A stretch of DNA of 50,633 nt, taken from positions 1,902,025 to 1,952,657 of the forward strand of contig NC_021039.1 of the NCBI RefSeq assembly GCF_000210095.1, read 5' to 3'. Origin of the DNA: Ruminococcus champanellensis 18P13 = JCM 17042. Its GTDB lineage: Bacteria; Bacillota; Clostridia; Oscillospirales; Ruminococcaceae. The notes beneath the pieces were generated by a model. That model was not told where the DNA came from and made no database searches. It saw only the letters and a program-made list of their open reading frames with translations. Positions 37,547 to 45,749 of the stretch are shown here, in pieces. The translations under genes were made by a program, and so were the position numbers. Position 1 is the first letter of the stretch. Every line of letters starts with the position of its first letter.

Positions 37547-38495
37547 ACCGCAATGTGCTGTTCCGGTGGAGCCGGATGCTCTGGATCCCAGGAACTATAC
37601 GCTTTCCCTGCTGGAGGCATGCCGGGAAAAGGGCTTGCTGGATGATACCCAGTGCGGAAGAATCCGGTTGGGGCTGGATCGGATATTTGCGGAAACGGCG
37701 GCGGAATACACAAAGCGGGCAAGCAGTACCATACCCCGTACCGCTGCCCGGCAATTGTACGATGCGGTTTTGTTCCGGTGTGATGCATACCTGAGCCGAC
37801 TGCCCCTTTCGGAGGGGATCCATTTGCTGCAGCAGGGGAACATGGAAGAAATCAGTCATCGGGGCATGGAATGCATACTGGATGCCTTTACCCGTTGCAA
37901 GGCGATTTTCCGGCAAGCCTATGCCATCCGGTGCCGCCTGCCCATCGGTGCCTATCAGTATGCCATGGAGCATGCTTTTGATCGTTTTTGCAAGGGATAT
38001 TCCGCCCGGTTTGATCCACGAAACGATTGCATGGGTATCGATTACCCCCTCCTTGGGCGGCAGGCGTATGCACTGCCGGAGGAGGGGGTGTGGTTCGTGG
38101 GTACCTATTATTCCTGTCTGCTGCTGGAGAATCAGCTGTGCCGGATGGTTCCTGCTTCTGCGTTGGCGGCATTGTTTGCAGGATATGCCCGGAGCTATCA
38201 CTGTGAGCCGGAGGATCTGCACATCAGCGCAGCAGAACTGCTGGTCAATCAACTGCTGACGGGAATTCTGCTGGAGGCTGCTCCTTTGCAGGTGTTGTTT
38301 ACGGAGCGAAATCAGTTGCTTGGCATGCCAAAGCCGGATGTCCCATCCTTGCAGGCAGCTTTTCACCGCCGGTACGAATCGATCATGTCTCCGCCGCTGC
38401 TTGCCTATGCGGAGGCGTACATCCCCCGGTTTGTCTGGGAATGGAGCATACGGGACGGGTATCAGATGCTTGCCAACTGGCTGGTGCTACCCTAA
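37539..38495 (+). CDS. DUF6179-like protein
   Basis: A 318-residue, mostly helical cytoplasmic protein. I placed the start at the ATG at 37539, after a purine-rich GGGGGCGGATCGGG; an in-frame ATG at 37503 is possible. It contains YTLSLLEACREKGLLDDTQC, MEEISHRGMECILDAFTRCK and DYPLLGRQAYALPEEGVWFV. It matches the DUF6179 proteins encoded beside DUF6323 in Clostridia. Function unknown. It overlaps the convergent CotH gene by 9 bases at the 3' end. Confidence 0.7.
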   Translation: MLEPQCAVPVEPDALDPRNYTLSLLEACREKGLLDDTQCGRIRLGLDRIFAETAAEYTKRASSTIPRTAARQLYDAVLFRCDAYLSRLPLSEGIHLLQQGNMEEISHRGMECILDAFTRCKAIFRQAYAIRCRLPIGAYQYAMEHAFDRFCKGYSARFDPRNDCMGIDYPLLGRQAYALPEEGVWFVGTYYSCLLLENQLCRMVPASALAALFAGYARSYHCEPEDLHISAAELLVNQLLTGILLEAAPLQVLFTERNQLLGMPKPDVPSLQAAFHRRYESIMSPPLLAYAEAYIPRFVWEWSIRDGYQMLANWLVLP

Positions 38496-40505
38496 ATCAA
38501 AATTCGCCTGAATGTTCATTGCCTGGTTCATGGTGAGGGTAATGGTAGGCGCTGTTTCGGATGCATCTCCGCTCCAGCCGGTAAAGGAGGCGCCTGGTGC
38601 CGGTACAGCGGTCAGAGTAATGGGGTAGTCTGCAAAGTATGTACCGCACCAGGTTCCGGAAAGATCCAGCTGCTTCAGTGCGTTGACCTGTACCGTACCC
38701 AGGGCTGCATCATTGACAGTCAGGGTCAGCGTCTCCCGTTCCTGGGACAGATTCAGATCCTTTTGCAGAAAATCGGGGATCTGAGAGGGGCGCAGCTTGA
38801 AAAACTGTCGGATCTGGTTTACCTGATCCCCAAAGTATTTGTCATAGGGCTTCATCCACTGTACCACCCAGTCCGGACCGAACCGATTGAATTGCGCAGG
38901 CATGTAGGGGGCATACAGGGTTTCATACTCTGCCAGCAGGGCAGTGGTGCGGGCGGAATTGAACGATTCATTGACCAGGTCTTGTAGGGTCAGCACAAAC
39001 TGCTGCCGGAAGGCTTCGTTCTCCAGCAGCTTTTGCAGCAGGCCGGCATTGAAGCTGTCCGCCTTTAGTGCTGCCGCCAGGGTATCTAACGCAAAGTTTC
39101 CGCCCTTGTCCCCGGCATACAGTCCCAGGGAATATTCGGTGTCATACAGCATCCAGCGCCACTTGCCGTCTGCATAGGGGTTGGAGGGATCCGTATCCCG
39201 GGTGCGCCAGATCCGCCAGTTGTTGTCCTCCGTCAGACTATCCTCCCCGGCAGTGAGAATGGTAACGCAGTATTCATCAATAAAGCTTTGCACATCCATC
39301 TGCTGACACAGCTTTTCATAATTGCCCGCATCAGAGAAGTCCGTATCCCGGATCCAGGTGGCAAAGGATGCATAAATCTGCTGATCGTCCTCTGTTCCTT
39401 CCTCCAGCTCCCCACGCTTGATCAGGATCACCTGATCCTTGTCCACATCAAAATGTTCTGCCAGATAATGCTCGGAGTAGTCCTCCTGGATGGCATAGAT
39501 GCCCCAGTATTCGCCGTTGATGAATACAATGGCAGGACGGGCGCTTTGTGTGGCGATATCCCGGTCTGCAAACAGCTGCTGGATCAGATTGTCCCGGAAT
39601 TTCGCATAGTCCAGGTCATTGCCGCCGTTGCGCAGCAAAAAGGTCTTGTAGGTATCCACCGGTGCGGTCGGGTCCGTTTCCTTGTTGTTTCCGGGGATTA
39701 ACTGATAATGCAGCTTCTTCTCCCCGTATTCCTCCCGGGCATACAGCCGGAAGCTTTTCTGGGTATAGGAACGGGAGGCGGCACCCATGATCCGCATGCC
39801 CAGCTGCTGGGTAAAGGTGCCGCCGTCCGGCTCAATCAGCTCAAAGCATACGGGACGCTCCCACTCTCTGCCCTTCTGGGAGTAGTTTCCCTCCGCCTCC
39901 CAGATCTCTGCGGATGCGTTTTCCGGATCCTGCCGCCAAGCTTTATAGCTGTCTCCCAGACGGTAAATGCCGGTGGCGTCATCGAACAGATTTGCCTGAT
40001 CCGTGGACAGGGAGATCACCGGCAGACTGCCGTAATCCAGACCGATAAAATAGGAATGGGTGATCACGTCGCTGCAGCTGCCGTTCTGATCCACCGTAAT
40101 CGCCTTGACAACGGTACCCTTGTCCACCAGCTCCTCCGGGACAAAGTTGCCGTTTGGAGAAATGTCGCCGATCTTTGAGAGGGTATTGGGTTCCTGGGAT
40201 CGATCCTTCAGAGTGAGCGCCTGGGTGAATTCCGGAGACTGGGGAGTGGGAGTGCTGCCATCCAGGGTATAATGCACCGTGGCGCCTTTGGTCTCTGTCT
40301 GGATCATCAGCTTCTGCTCAGTTGGGTAGCATCCGCTCTGGATACTGAACAAGGGCGCCCGCAGCTCGTCAGTCTGATTCAGCTGTACAGAAGCGTGTTT
40401 GCGTTCTGCCAATCGGAAAGGATCTGTAAGACCGTTTACGGCAGTCAGCCCGGCGGTGAGTACCGTCAGGGCAATGAGGAGGGCTCGGATTTGCTTATGA
40501 TGCAT
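38487..40505 (-). CDS. CotH family protein with chitobiase-like and InlB-like domains
   Basis: A 672-residue secreted protein from the ATG at 40505 (AAGGAGG upstream). Order: signal anchor (IRALLIALTVLTAGLTAV); a chitobiase C-terminal-like beta domain (ATVHYTLDGSTPTPQSPEFT); the CotH kinase-like domain (QLGMRIMGAASRSYTQKSFR, LLRNGGNDLDYAKFRDNLIQ, NGEYWGIYAIQEDYSEHYLA, KWRWMLYDTEYSLGLYAG); and a C-terminal InlB-type repeat (TLTAVPAPGASFTGWSGDAS). CotH proteins are atypical kinases first found in spore coats and also common on surfaces of Ruminococcus. The role here is probably extracellular. Confidence 0.88.
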   Translation of the reverse strand: MHHKQIRALLIALTVLTAGLTAVNGLTDPFRLAERKHASVQLNQTDELRAPLFSIQSGCYPTEQKLMIQTETKGATVHYTLDGSTPTPQSPEFTQALTLKDRSQEPNTLSKIGDISPNGNFVPEELVDKGTVVKAITVDQNGSCSDVITHSYFIGLDYGSLPVISLSTDQANLFDDATGIYRLGDSYKAWRQDPENASAEIWEAEGNYSQKGREWERPVCFELIEPDGGTFTQQLGMRIMGAASRSYTQKSFRLYAREEYGEKKLHYQLIPGNNKETDPTAPVDTYKTFLLRNGGNDLDYAKFRDNLIQQLFADRDIATQSARPAIVFINGEYWGIYAIQEDYSEHYLAEHFDVDKDQVILIKRGELEEGTEDDQQIYASFATWIRDTDFSDAGNYEKLCQQMDVQSFIDEYCVTILTAGEDSLTEDNNWRIWRTRDTDPSNPYADGKWRWMLYDTEYSLGLYAGDKGGNFALDTLAAALKADSFNAGLLQKLLENEAFRQQFVLTLQDLVNESFNSARTTALLAEYETLYAPYMPAQFNRFGPDWVVQWMKPYDKYFGDQVNQIRQFFKLRPSQIPDFLQKDLNLSQERETLTLTVNDAALGTVQVNALKQLDLSGTWCGTYFADYPITLTAVPAPGASFTGWSGDASETAPTITLTMNQAMNIQANFDLG

Positions 40506-40536
40506 GCTGCATCCTCCTTCTCTTTCTGTTACTGCT

Positions 40537-40565
40537 ATTATACAGATTCCCGGTTCTGCTGTCAA
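40537..40565 (-). promoter_or_regulatory. Promoter of the CotH gene
   Basis: Minus strand TTGACA (40565-40560), 17-base spacer, TATAAT (40542-40537): full consensus. Confidence 0.85.
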
Positions 40566-40687
40566 GACAGCAGGGGTGGGAAGCGTGAAAATGCCCAAAA
40601 AATTGGGCTCAGAATCGGTAAAACAGACAATTCCGGAGCCTGGAAACTGGAATTTTTGATGAAAGCCCCAAAATCGCTGTAAATAAT

Positions 40688-40716
40688 TTGACAGTTGAGG
40701 TTTTTCGTATTATAAT
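40688..40716 (+). promoter_or_regulatory. Promoter of the HU gene
   Basis: TTGACA (40688-40693), 17-base spacer, TATAAT (40711-40716): full consensus, fitting a highly expressed gene. Confidence 0.88.
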
Positions 40717-40750
40717 GACAGTATAAAATCATCACAAGGAGGAATTGCAC

Positions 40751-41026
40751 ATGACCAAGGCAGATTTGATTGACGCCATTGCGGCATCAGCCGGTTCCAG
40801 CAAGAAGGATGCGGAGCGTGCGCTGCAGGTTGTCCTCAGCACGATCACCGAGAAGCTCGCTGCGGGTGAGAAGATTTCTCTGATTGGTTTTGGTACCTTT
40901 GAGGTGCGTGAACGCAAGGAGAAAACCTGTATCAATCCCCGAACCAAGGAGAAGCTGACTGCACCCGCTTGCAAGGCACCTGTGTTTAAGGCGGGAAAAG
41001 CGTTGAAAGACGCTGTAAATAAGTAA
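40751..41026 (+). CDS. hup: HU family DNA-binding protein
   Basis: A 91-residue nucleoid protein from the ATG at 40751, eight bases after AGGAGG. MTKADLIDAIAASAGSSKKD, VVLSTITEKLAAGEKISLIG and FGTFEVRERKEKTCINPRT show the HU fold. The DNA-binding arm is followed by the C-terminal helix (VFKAGKALKDAVNK). The arm reads INPRTKEKLTAPACKAPVF, with a Cys in place of the more usual residues. HU bends and compacts DNA. It is followed after 14 bases by a Lys/Ala-rich DUF6465 gene, likely the same transcript. Confidence 0.94.
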   Translation: MTKADLIDAIAASAGSSKKDAERALQVVLSTITEKLAAGEKISLIGFGTFEVRERKEKTCINPRTKEKLTAPACKAPVFKAGKALKDAVNK

Positions 41027-41040
41027 TTGGAGGTATCGTT

Positions 41041-41385
41041 ATGACTATCAAGAAGGAAACACTGAAGAAGGATGCAAAGGTTCTGGCAGCAGATACAAAG
41101 GCAGTTGCAGTAGAGGCTGCTGAAACTGCAAAGGCTGCTGTAAAGGAAACCGTAAAGAAGGCAGCTGCGAAGAAGCCGGCTGCAAAGAAGATCGAAGAAA
41201 AGGTATTCATCCAGTTCAACCAGAAGGAAGCAACCCCGGCTCTGCTCATTGAGCGCGCCAAGGAAGCCTGGATCGCCGCAGGCGGCAAGAAGAGCGAGAT
41301 CAAGAGCGTGGCTGTATACCTGAAGCCGGAGGAGAGCATGGTTTACTATGTGATCAATGATTCTGCCGGCAGTTTCGCATTCTAA
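41041..41385 (+). CDS. DUF6465-like protein with histone-like N-terminus
   Basis: A 114-residue protein. The first 50 residues are a Lys/Ala-rich, low-complexity segment (KAAVKETVKKAAAKKPAAKK) like the tails of bacterial histone H1-like proteins. The rest is a compact domain (VFIQFNQKEATPALLIERAK, IKSVAVYLKPEESMVYYVIN) matching DUF6465. It is co-transcribed with HU and GGAGG precedes the ATG. A nucleoid-associated role is inferred from composition and partner. Confidence 0.78.
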   Translation: MTIKKETLKKDAKVLAADTKAVAVEAAETAKAAVKETVKKAAAKKPAAKKIEEKVFIQFNQKEATPALLIERAKEAWIAAGGKKSEIKSVAVYLKPEESMVYYVINDSAGSFAF

Positions 41386-41404
41386 TCAACAATAAAATGG
41401 CTTC

Positions 41405-41440
41405 AGCCGCTTTTGATGTTCTGTGTCAAAGGCGGCTTTT
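41405..41440 (+). terminator. Terminator of the HU-DUF6465 operon
   Basis: A 12-pair stem AGCCGCTTTTGA / TCAAAGGCGGCT (one wobble) followed by TTTTGCT. Confidence 0.85.
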
Positions 41441-41464
41441 GCTGTATGAAAGGGAAGTAGAGAC

Positions 41465-41956
41465 ATGGCTGGAATTTCTCCGGAGGCTCTGTGTGCACTG
41501 GATGTAGAATGGTACGGGCTGGACGCCCTGGGTCAGGTGGCTGTGTTCTGCAGCGGCGGTACGGGAATCGTGCCGGATTTTGTGTGTGCAGATCAGGAAA
41601 AGCAGGAGCGATTGGTGGAGCTGTCCGATGAACTGCCTGCCAATTCGGAGACGGTGTTGCATTTTGTTCCGTCAAAAAAGAACCCGCTGCCGGTCAGAGT
41701 GGCACAGGGCTTTTCCGGAAAGGGCTTTTTCTATTACGATGCGGATGACGGATCCCGGTCAATGGAAAACATCTGCGTCCTGCAAAGCTATTATACCTTG
41801 CGATCAGCACCAACCGATCCGATCCATGTTTCCGAGCTGCCGGCTGCTATGCAGGCATTGCTTCGGGAGCAGATTCTTCCGGTATCGGACTTTTCTCAGC
41901 AGTCTGTGATTCGGGTGGAGCATGGGAATGCCGGAAATGAGGGATTGGGTGCATGA
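41465..41956 (+). CDS. Hypothetical protein
   Basis: A 163-residue soluble protein (MAGISPEALCALDVEWYGLD) with an acidic, mixed alpha/beta character and segments VAVFCSGGTGIVPDFVCADQ, GKGFFYYDADDGSRSMENIC and YYTLRSAPTDPIHVSELPAA. No signal peptide. I do not recognise the family; the look is similar to small SMI1/KNR4- or immunity-type proteins, but this is a guess. It is coupled to the next gene by an ATGA overlap. Confidence 0.6.
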   Translation: MAGISPEALCALDVEWYGLDALGQVAVFCSGGTGIVPDFVCADQEKQERLVELSDELPANSETVLHFVPSKKNPLPVRVAQGFSGKGFFYYDADDGSRSMENICVLQSYYTLRSAPTDPIHVSELPAAMQALLREQILPVSDFSQQSVIRVEHGNAGNEGLGA

Positions 41957-42420
41957 CAAAGCGGAAAAAGCAGCAGTACGAAACGGTTCATGATGAAAAC
42001 CTGTTGGCTGCAAAGCTCCAGGGTGCTGCTGCATTGCTGATCTTCCTGTTCTACACCGTCAGGGGCGTGTTTATGGGGGACACCCTTGCCGACGGCTTCA
42101 AACGATCCTGGCTGTCCGGCTTTGGGATCGTGCTGCTCCTGTTTGTATTGATTATTGCCATGCTGTTTTTTCTTGATTGGCTGTGGTATGCCTGTATCAG
42201 AAGGATCGTGCTTTCCAAAGGCACGATGCACAGGGGGATCCTTGCCGCAGAAACAGAAAAGAGATATACGAAACGGGGTCTATACTGGCAATACACCGTG
42301 CGGATCGAGGATGGATCGCTGTACCGGAGCACAGCCTATACGCAGCGGATCTTGACAAGGAAATGTACGGTCTGTGTGCTTGGCTCCCGGTGCATCATAA
42401 CCAGTTTTGAACCCTGGTAG
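41953..42420 (+). CDS. Membrane protein of unknown function
   Basis: A 155-residue protein with a basic N-terminus (MTKRKKQQYETVHDE) and two membrane helices (AAALLIFLFYTVRGVFM; FGIVLLLFVLIIAMLFFLDW). A C-terminal beta-rich cytoplasmic domain follows (RGLYWQYTVRIEDGSLYRST). The start overlaps the upstream gene by 4 bases. No family recognised. After its stop, CGTC...GACG pairing with TTTTTT at about 42454-42459 may form a weak terminator. Confidence 0.6.
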   Translation: MTKRKKQQYETVHDENLLAAKLQGAAALLIFLFYTVRGVFMGDTLADGFKRSWLSGFGIVLLLFVLIIAMLFFLDWLWYACIRRIVLSKGTMHRGILAAETEKRYTKRGLYWQYTVRIEDGSLYRSTAYTQRILTRKCTVCVLGSRCIITSFEPW

Positions 42421-42526
42421 CCTGACCGTCGAAAAATGCGGAGGATCCGGACGTTTTTTCATACTGCATGCAATAATTTCTCCTTCTTCCGGTATACTGT
42501 TTATAGCAGGAATCCTGCCGGAAATC

Positions 42527-42555
42527 TTGACATTTCGGCAGAAGTATAATAAAAT
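42527..42555 (+). promoter_or_regulatory. Promoter of the carboxypeptidase gene
   Basis: TTGACA (42527-42532), 17-base spacer, TAAAAT (42550-42555). Confidence 0.65.
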
Positions 42556-42576
42556 AGAACATATATGAGGTGCAGT

Positions 42577-43590
42577 ATGGAAGAACAAAAGAACAAGCGT
42601 GGGAAGGTCGGTCTGGCGGCATTTTTGCTGGCGGATGTGCTGCTGATCGGCGCAGCGGCCTATATGATCGTCATGCGGCAGCAGGATATACCTGCCGGGG
42701 TATCCCTCAGCAGTACGGCTGCGGCGACAACGGAGACTTGGATGGCAGAGACTGAGGCTGCTTCCACAGAGCCGGAGGAATCGGTTCCATTGGAATTGAC
42801 GGACGAAATCGACAGCCGGTTTGCTTATGTGTGGAATGTGACAGAGGATCGGGTTCTGGCGGAAAAGAACGGGCAGGAAAGAATGTATCCCGCATCCATG
42901 ACCAAGCTGATGACCCTGCTGCTGGCATGCGAGTCCGGAATAGCGATGGATACCCCCTATGTGTTTGATAAGGACATGCTGGATCCCCTGATTGCGCAGG
43001 GAGCATCCCGGGTGGGCTTTGAACCGGAGGAAACGGTGACCTTTGCGGATCTGCTGTATGGCTCGATCCTGTCCTCCGGTGGAGATGCAACAGCGGCACT
43101 GGCAGAAGTGGTGGACGGGGACGAAGCATCCTTTGCAAAGCATATGAACCGCAGGGCACAGGATCTGGGTATGTTTGATACCCATTTTGTAAATGCCAGC
43201 GGTCTGCATGATGACGAGCATTACAGCACTGCCCGGGACATTGCTCTGTTGCTGGAGAAAACGCTGGAGAATGCAACCTGCCGGGAGATCCTGTCCACCT
43301 CTGTATATACAACTTCCCGGAATTCTGTGCATCCCAACGGTATGGAGATCCGAAGCGTGGTGGAGCTGCGGATGCAGGATTATCAACCGGAGCAAGTGAA
43401 ATTCCAGGGCGGCAAAACCGGGTTCACCGATCAGGCAGGCTACTGTCTGGCATCCTTTGCAGAGCAGGGAAGCGACACATACATTGTGGTGGTGGCCGGA
43501 GGCGAGGAAAAGAATGCACCCACACAGGATACCCAGAAGCTTTATGATCTGCTGTGCGGCACTTCGGAGCAAAACCCGGAGCAGGATTGA
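42577..43590 (+). CDS. D-alanyl-D-alanine carboxypeptidase (peptidase S11)
   Basis: A 337-residue membrane-anchored enzyme; I prefer the ATG at 42577 after GAGGTGC, though one four codons upstream is possible. An N-terminal membrane helix (LAAFLLADVLLIGAAAYMIV) and a Thr/Glu-rich linker precede the catalytic domain. SxxK is intact (MYPASMTKLMTLLLACESG), the second motif reads SSGGDATAALAE (SxG rather than SxN), and KTG is intact (GGKTGFTDQAGYCLASFA). It trims the terminal D-Ala of peptidoglycan stem peptides. It begins a run with a VanY-like and a DUF4846 gene. Confidence 0.88.
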   Translation: MEEQKNKRGKVGLAAFLLADVLLIGAAAYMIVMRQQDIPAGVSLSSTAAATTETWMAETEAASTEPEESVPLELTDEIDSRFAYVWNVTEDRVLAEKNGQERMYPASMTKLMTLLLACESGIAMDTPYVFDKDMLDPLIAQGASRVGFEPEETVTFADLLYGSILSSGGDATAALAEVVDGDEASFAKHMNRRAQDLGMFDTHFVNASGLHDDEHYSTARDIALLLEKTLENATCREILSTSVYTTSRNSVHPNGMEIRSVVELRMQDYQPEQVKFQGGKTGFTDQAGYCLASFAEQGSDTYIVVVAGGEEKNAPTQDTQKLYDLLCGTSEQNPEQD

Positions 43591-43694
43591 CCCGGACAAG
43601 CAGACCGGACAGAGAGAATCGGATCCCCGGGACACGGAACAGAAGGAACCAGGAACAAAGCATATCATGATGAATGAGTGGATGAGAAAAAGCT

Positions 43695-44687
43695 ATGAAC
43701 AGACATTTTGATTTCGGACGACTGGCAGTCGCACTGGCTCTGATTATTTTATTGATTTTTGGCGTGGATTTTATAAGACGCTCCCTGTTGCAGCTGTTTC
43801 ACAAGCAGCCGGATATCCAACTGGAAGGAAACAACAGTTCCTTTTTGGATACGGTGGATTCGGTGACGGATCCGGTTCAGACAGGAGATGCCACAGAGCC
43901 TGCCGGTACGGACGACAGCTCCTCCGCAGGCAGCTATGATACAGAACGATACACCACGGTCAGCAAGCCCTATACAGAAGTGGGTGCCGGACCGCTGATC
44001 CTGGTGAATCAGGAGCATCCCTACACCGGCTCCGGCAGTGATCTGTCCTCCTTCAGCGGCACGAAGAACGACAGCTTCCGGCTGAAAAACTTTGGTTTGA
44101 TGGTAAACAGCGATCTGTTGACACCGCTGAACGATATGTTTGCCGCATTCAGCCAGGCCACCGGACTGAAAAATGTCATGCTGTATTCGACCCATGAAAA
44201 CTATGCCGGCGGCATGTATGATACGGATATTCCGGAGCGAAAGACCGGCTATTGCGTGGATATGTCCCTGCTGAAGGATGACGGCATCGGCAGGTTCACC
44301 GGCACGGACAAGTATAGCTGGATCGTTTCCAACTGTGCCCAGTATGGCTTTGTACAGCGTTATCCTGCTGACAAGAAATCCAAAACCGGAGTGGAGGAGA
44401 ATACCTGGCATTACCGCTTTGTGGGTGCTCCGCATGCTGCCTTGATGAAGCAGAATAACCTTTGCCTGGAGGAATACCTGGAATGGATCCGGGATTATAC
44501 CCCCTCCGGCAATCCGGCGGCGATTACAGTGAACGGAACCTATTATGAGGTTTATTATGTACCGGCGGTGCAGGGCAATACCACAGAGGTGCCTGTGCCG
44601 AAAAGCGACTCCTACACCGTTTCCGGGGATAATATCGGCGGCTTTGTGGTAACGGTACAGGCGACCATAGGCGGTTCCGGGAACTGA
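43695..44687 (+). CDS. VanY-like D-alanyl-D-alanine carboxypeptidase family protein, active site altered
   Basis: A 330-residue protein with one N-terminal membrane helix (LAVALALIILLIFGVDFI), a Ser/Thr/Asp-rich linker and a C-terminal VanY-type domain. The domain shows the family layout (NVMLYSTHENYAGG, SNCAQYGFVQRYPADKKSKT, TWHYRFVGAPHAALM). At the SxHxxGxAxD zinc motif the sequence reads PERKTGYCVD, so the His ligand is Arg. The catalytic Glu three residues before WH's histidine is Asn (ENTWH). It may be inactive and bind rather than cut cell-wall peptides. Confidence 0.75.
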   Translation: MNRHFDFGRLAVALALIILLIFGVDFIRRSLLQLFHKQPDIQLEGNNSSFLDTVDSVTDPVQTGDATEPAGTDDSSSAGSYDTERYTTVSKPYTEVGAGPLILVNQEHPYTGSGSDLSSFSGTKNDSFRLKNFGLMVNSDLLTPLNDMFAAFSQATGLKNVMLYSTHENYAGGMYDTDIPERKTGYCVDMSLLKDDGIGRFTGTDKYSWIVSNCAQYGFVQRYPADKKSKTGVEENTWHYRFVGAPHAALMKQNNLCLEEYLEWIRDYTPSGNPAAITVNGTYYEVYYVPAVQGNTTEVPVPKSDSYTVSGDNIGGFVVTVQATIGGSGN

Positions 44688-44705
44688 TTCCGGAAGGAGA
44701 ACAAT

Positions 44706-45662
44706 ATGGAGATCAAAGAGAACAAAAGAAAGATACACAAACGCATCCGGGCGGCAGTGATTGCCACAGCCATTCTTGTCAGTTTATTTGTCGGCACACG
44801 CTGGTTCTTGAAGCGTACCGGCGTAACGTATCCCAAGGGGGTGTATCAGCCCATTGCCCTGTGCCAGGAAGCATACACCGGCACGGACACGAATCCGGAC
44901 CCCTTCATTGACAGCAGCGGCAACTGCGTTCGCACCCGGATTCTGCCTCCGGATGGATTTAACCGGTTGGATGCCAAGGAGGATGGATTTCTGGATTTTC
45001 TGCGCAGGATCCGGTTGAAGCCTGCTGGCACACCGGTGAAAGCGTACAACGGGGAAACCATCACGGATGGGAATGAGACTGTATATGATTTTGATCTGGG
45101 CGGCGGAGACCTGCAGCAATGTGCAGACAGCGTGATCCGGGTCATCAGCGAGTACTACTACCAGACCGGTCAGGAGCAGAAGATCAGTTTTCATCTGACC
45201 AACGGGCTGGAGGTAAAATATACGGACTGGCGGGCAGGGAACCGGCTTGTGGCGTTCGGAAACTATGCCTCTATGTGGAAGCTGTCAGCGGATACCAACA
45301 ATTATGACAGCTTCCGTGCCTATCTGCATGCAGTCATGCGCTACGCAGGCACCAAGTCATTGGACGGAGAATGCAGTGCGATCCAGCTGGATAAGCTCCA
45401 ACCGGGGGATCTGCTTTTGAATGGCGGCACTCCCGGTCATGTGGTCATGGTGGTGGACGTGGCGGAGAATTCGGAGGGGGAGTGCTGCTATCTGCTGGCA
45501 GGGGGCGCAATGCCTGCTCAGGATTTTCACATTGTGGGGAACCCCAAGCGCCCGAAGGATCCCTGGTTTTACCGGAGTGATCTGGAGGGAGACAGCATCC
45601 AGGTGGACGGCTACACCTTCAGCGGCACATCCATCAAGCGCTGGAACAACGGCATTGTCTGA
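44706..45662 (+). CDS. DUF4846 domain-containing protein
   Basis: A 318-residue protein with an N-terminal membrane anchor (AAVIATAILVSLFVGTRWFL). The extracellular domain carries TRILPPDGFNRLDAKEDGFL and DFLRRIRLKPAGTPVKAYNG, the DUF4846 signature, and later QLDKLQPGDLLLNGGTPGHV followed by VMVVDVA. The latter resembles the His-containing part of NlpC/P60-like hydrolases. Function unknown, but position after two cell-wall peptidase-like genes suggests an envelope role. AAGGAG lies before the ATG. Confidence 0.8.
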   Translation: MEIKENKRKIHKRIRAAVIATAILVSLFVGTRWFLKRTGVTYPKGVYQPIALCQEAYTGTDTNPDPFIDSSGNCVRTRILPPDGFNRLDAKEDGFLDFLRRIRLKPAGTPVKAYNGETITDGNETVYDFDLGGGDLQQCADSVIRVISEYYYQTGQEQKISFHLTNGLEVKYTDWRAGNRLVAFGNYASMWKLSADTNNYDSFRAYLHAVMRYAGTKSLDGECSAIQLDKLQPGDLLLNGGTPGHVVMVVDVAENSEGECCYLLAGGAMPAQDFHIVGNPKRPKDPWFYRSDLEGDSIQVDGYTFSGTSIKRWNNGIV

Positions 45663-45680
45663 AGAAAGATGCAAATGGCT

Positions 45681-45709
45681 TGCTTTTTTCGCATATCTAT
45701 TATATAATA
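45681..45709 (+). promoter_or_regulatory. Promoter of the dapF-dapL operon
   Basis: TTGCTT (45681-45686), 17-base spacer, TATAAT (45704-45709). A small hairpin, AGGCAA / TTGCCT, follows in the leader. Confidence 0.7.
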
Positions 45710-45749
45710 AAGGCAACACCGGGGTATTGCCTGTTTCAAGGAGGCTGCT

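Noticed and set aside
42985-43110. Second motif SGG in the 42.6-kb carboxypeptidase as evidence of inactivity
   Set aside because: The catalytic SxxK and KTG motifs are intact, and variation at the third position of SxN occurs in active members of the family, so it is treated as active.
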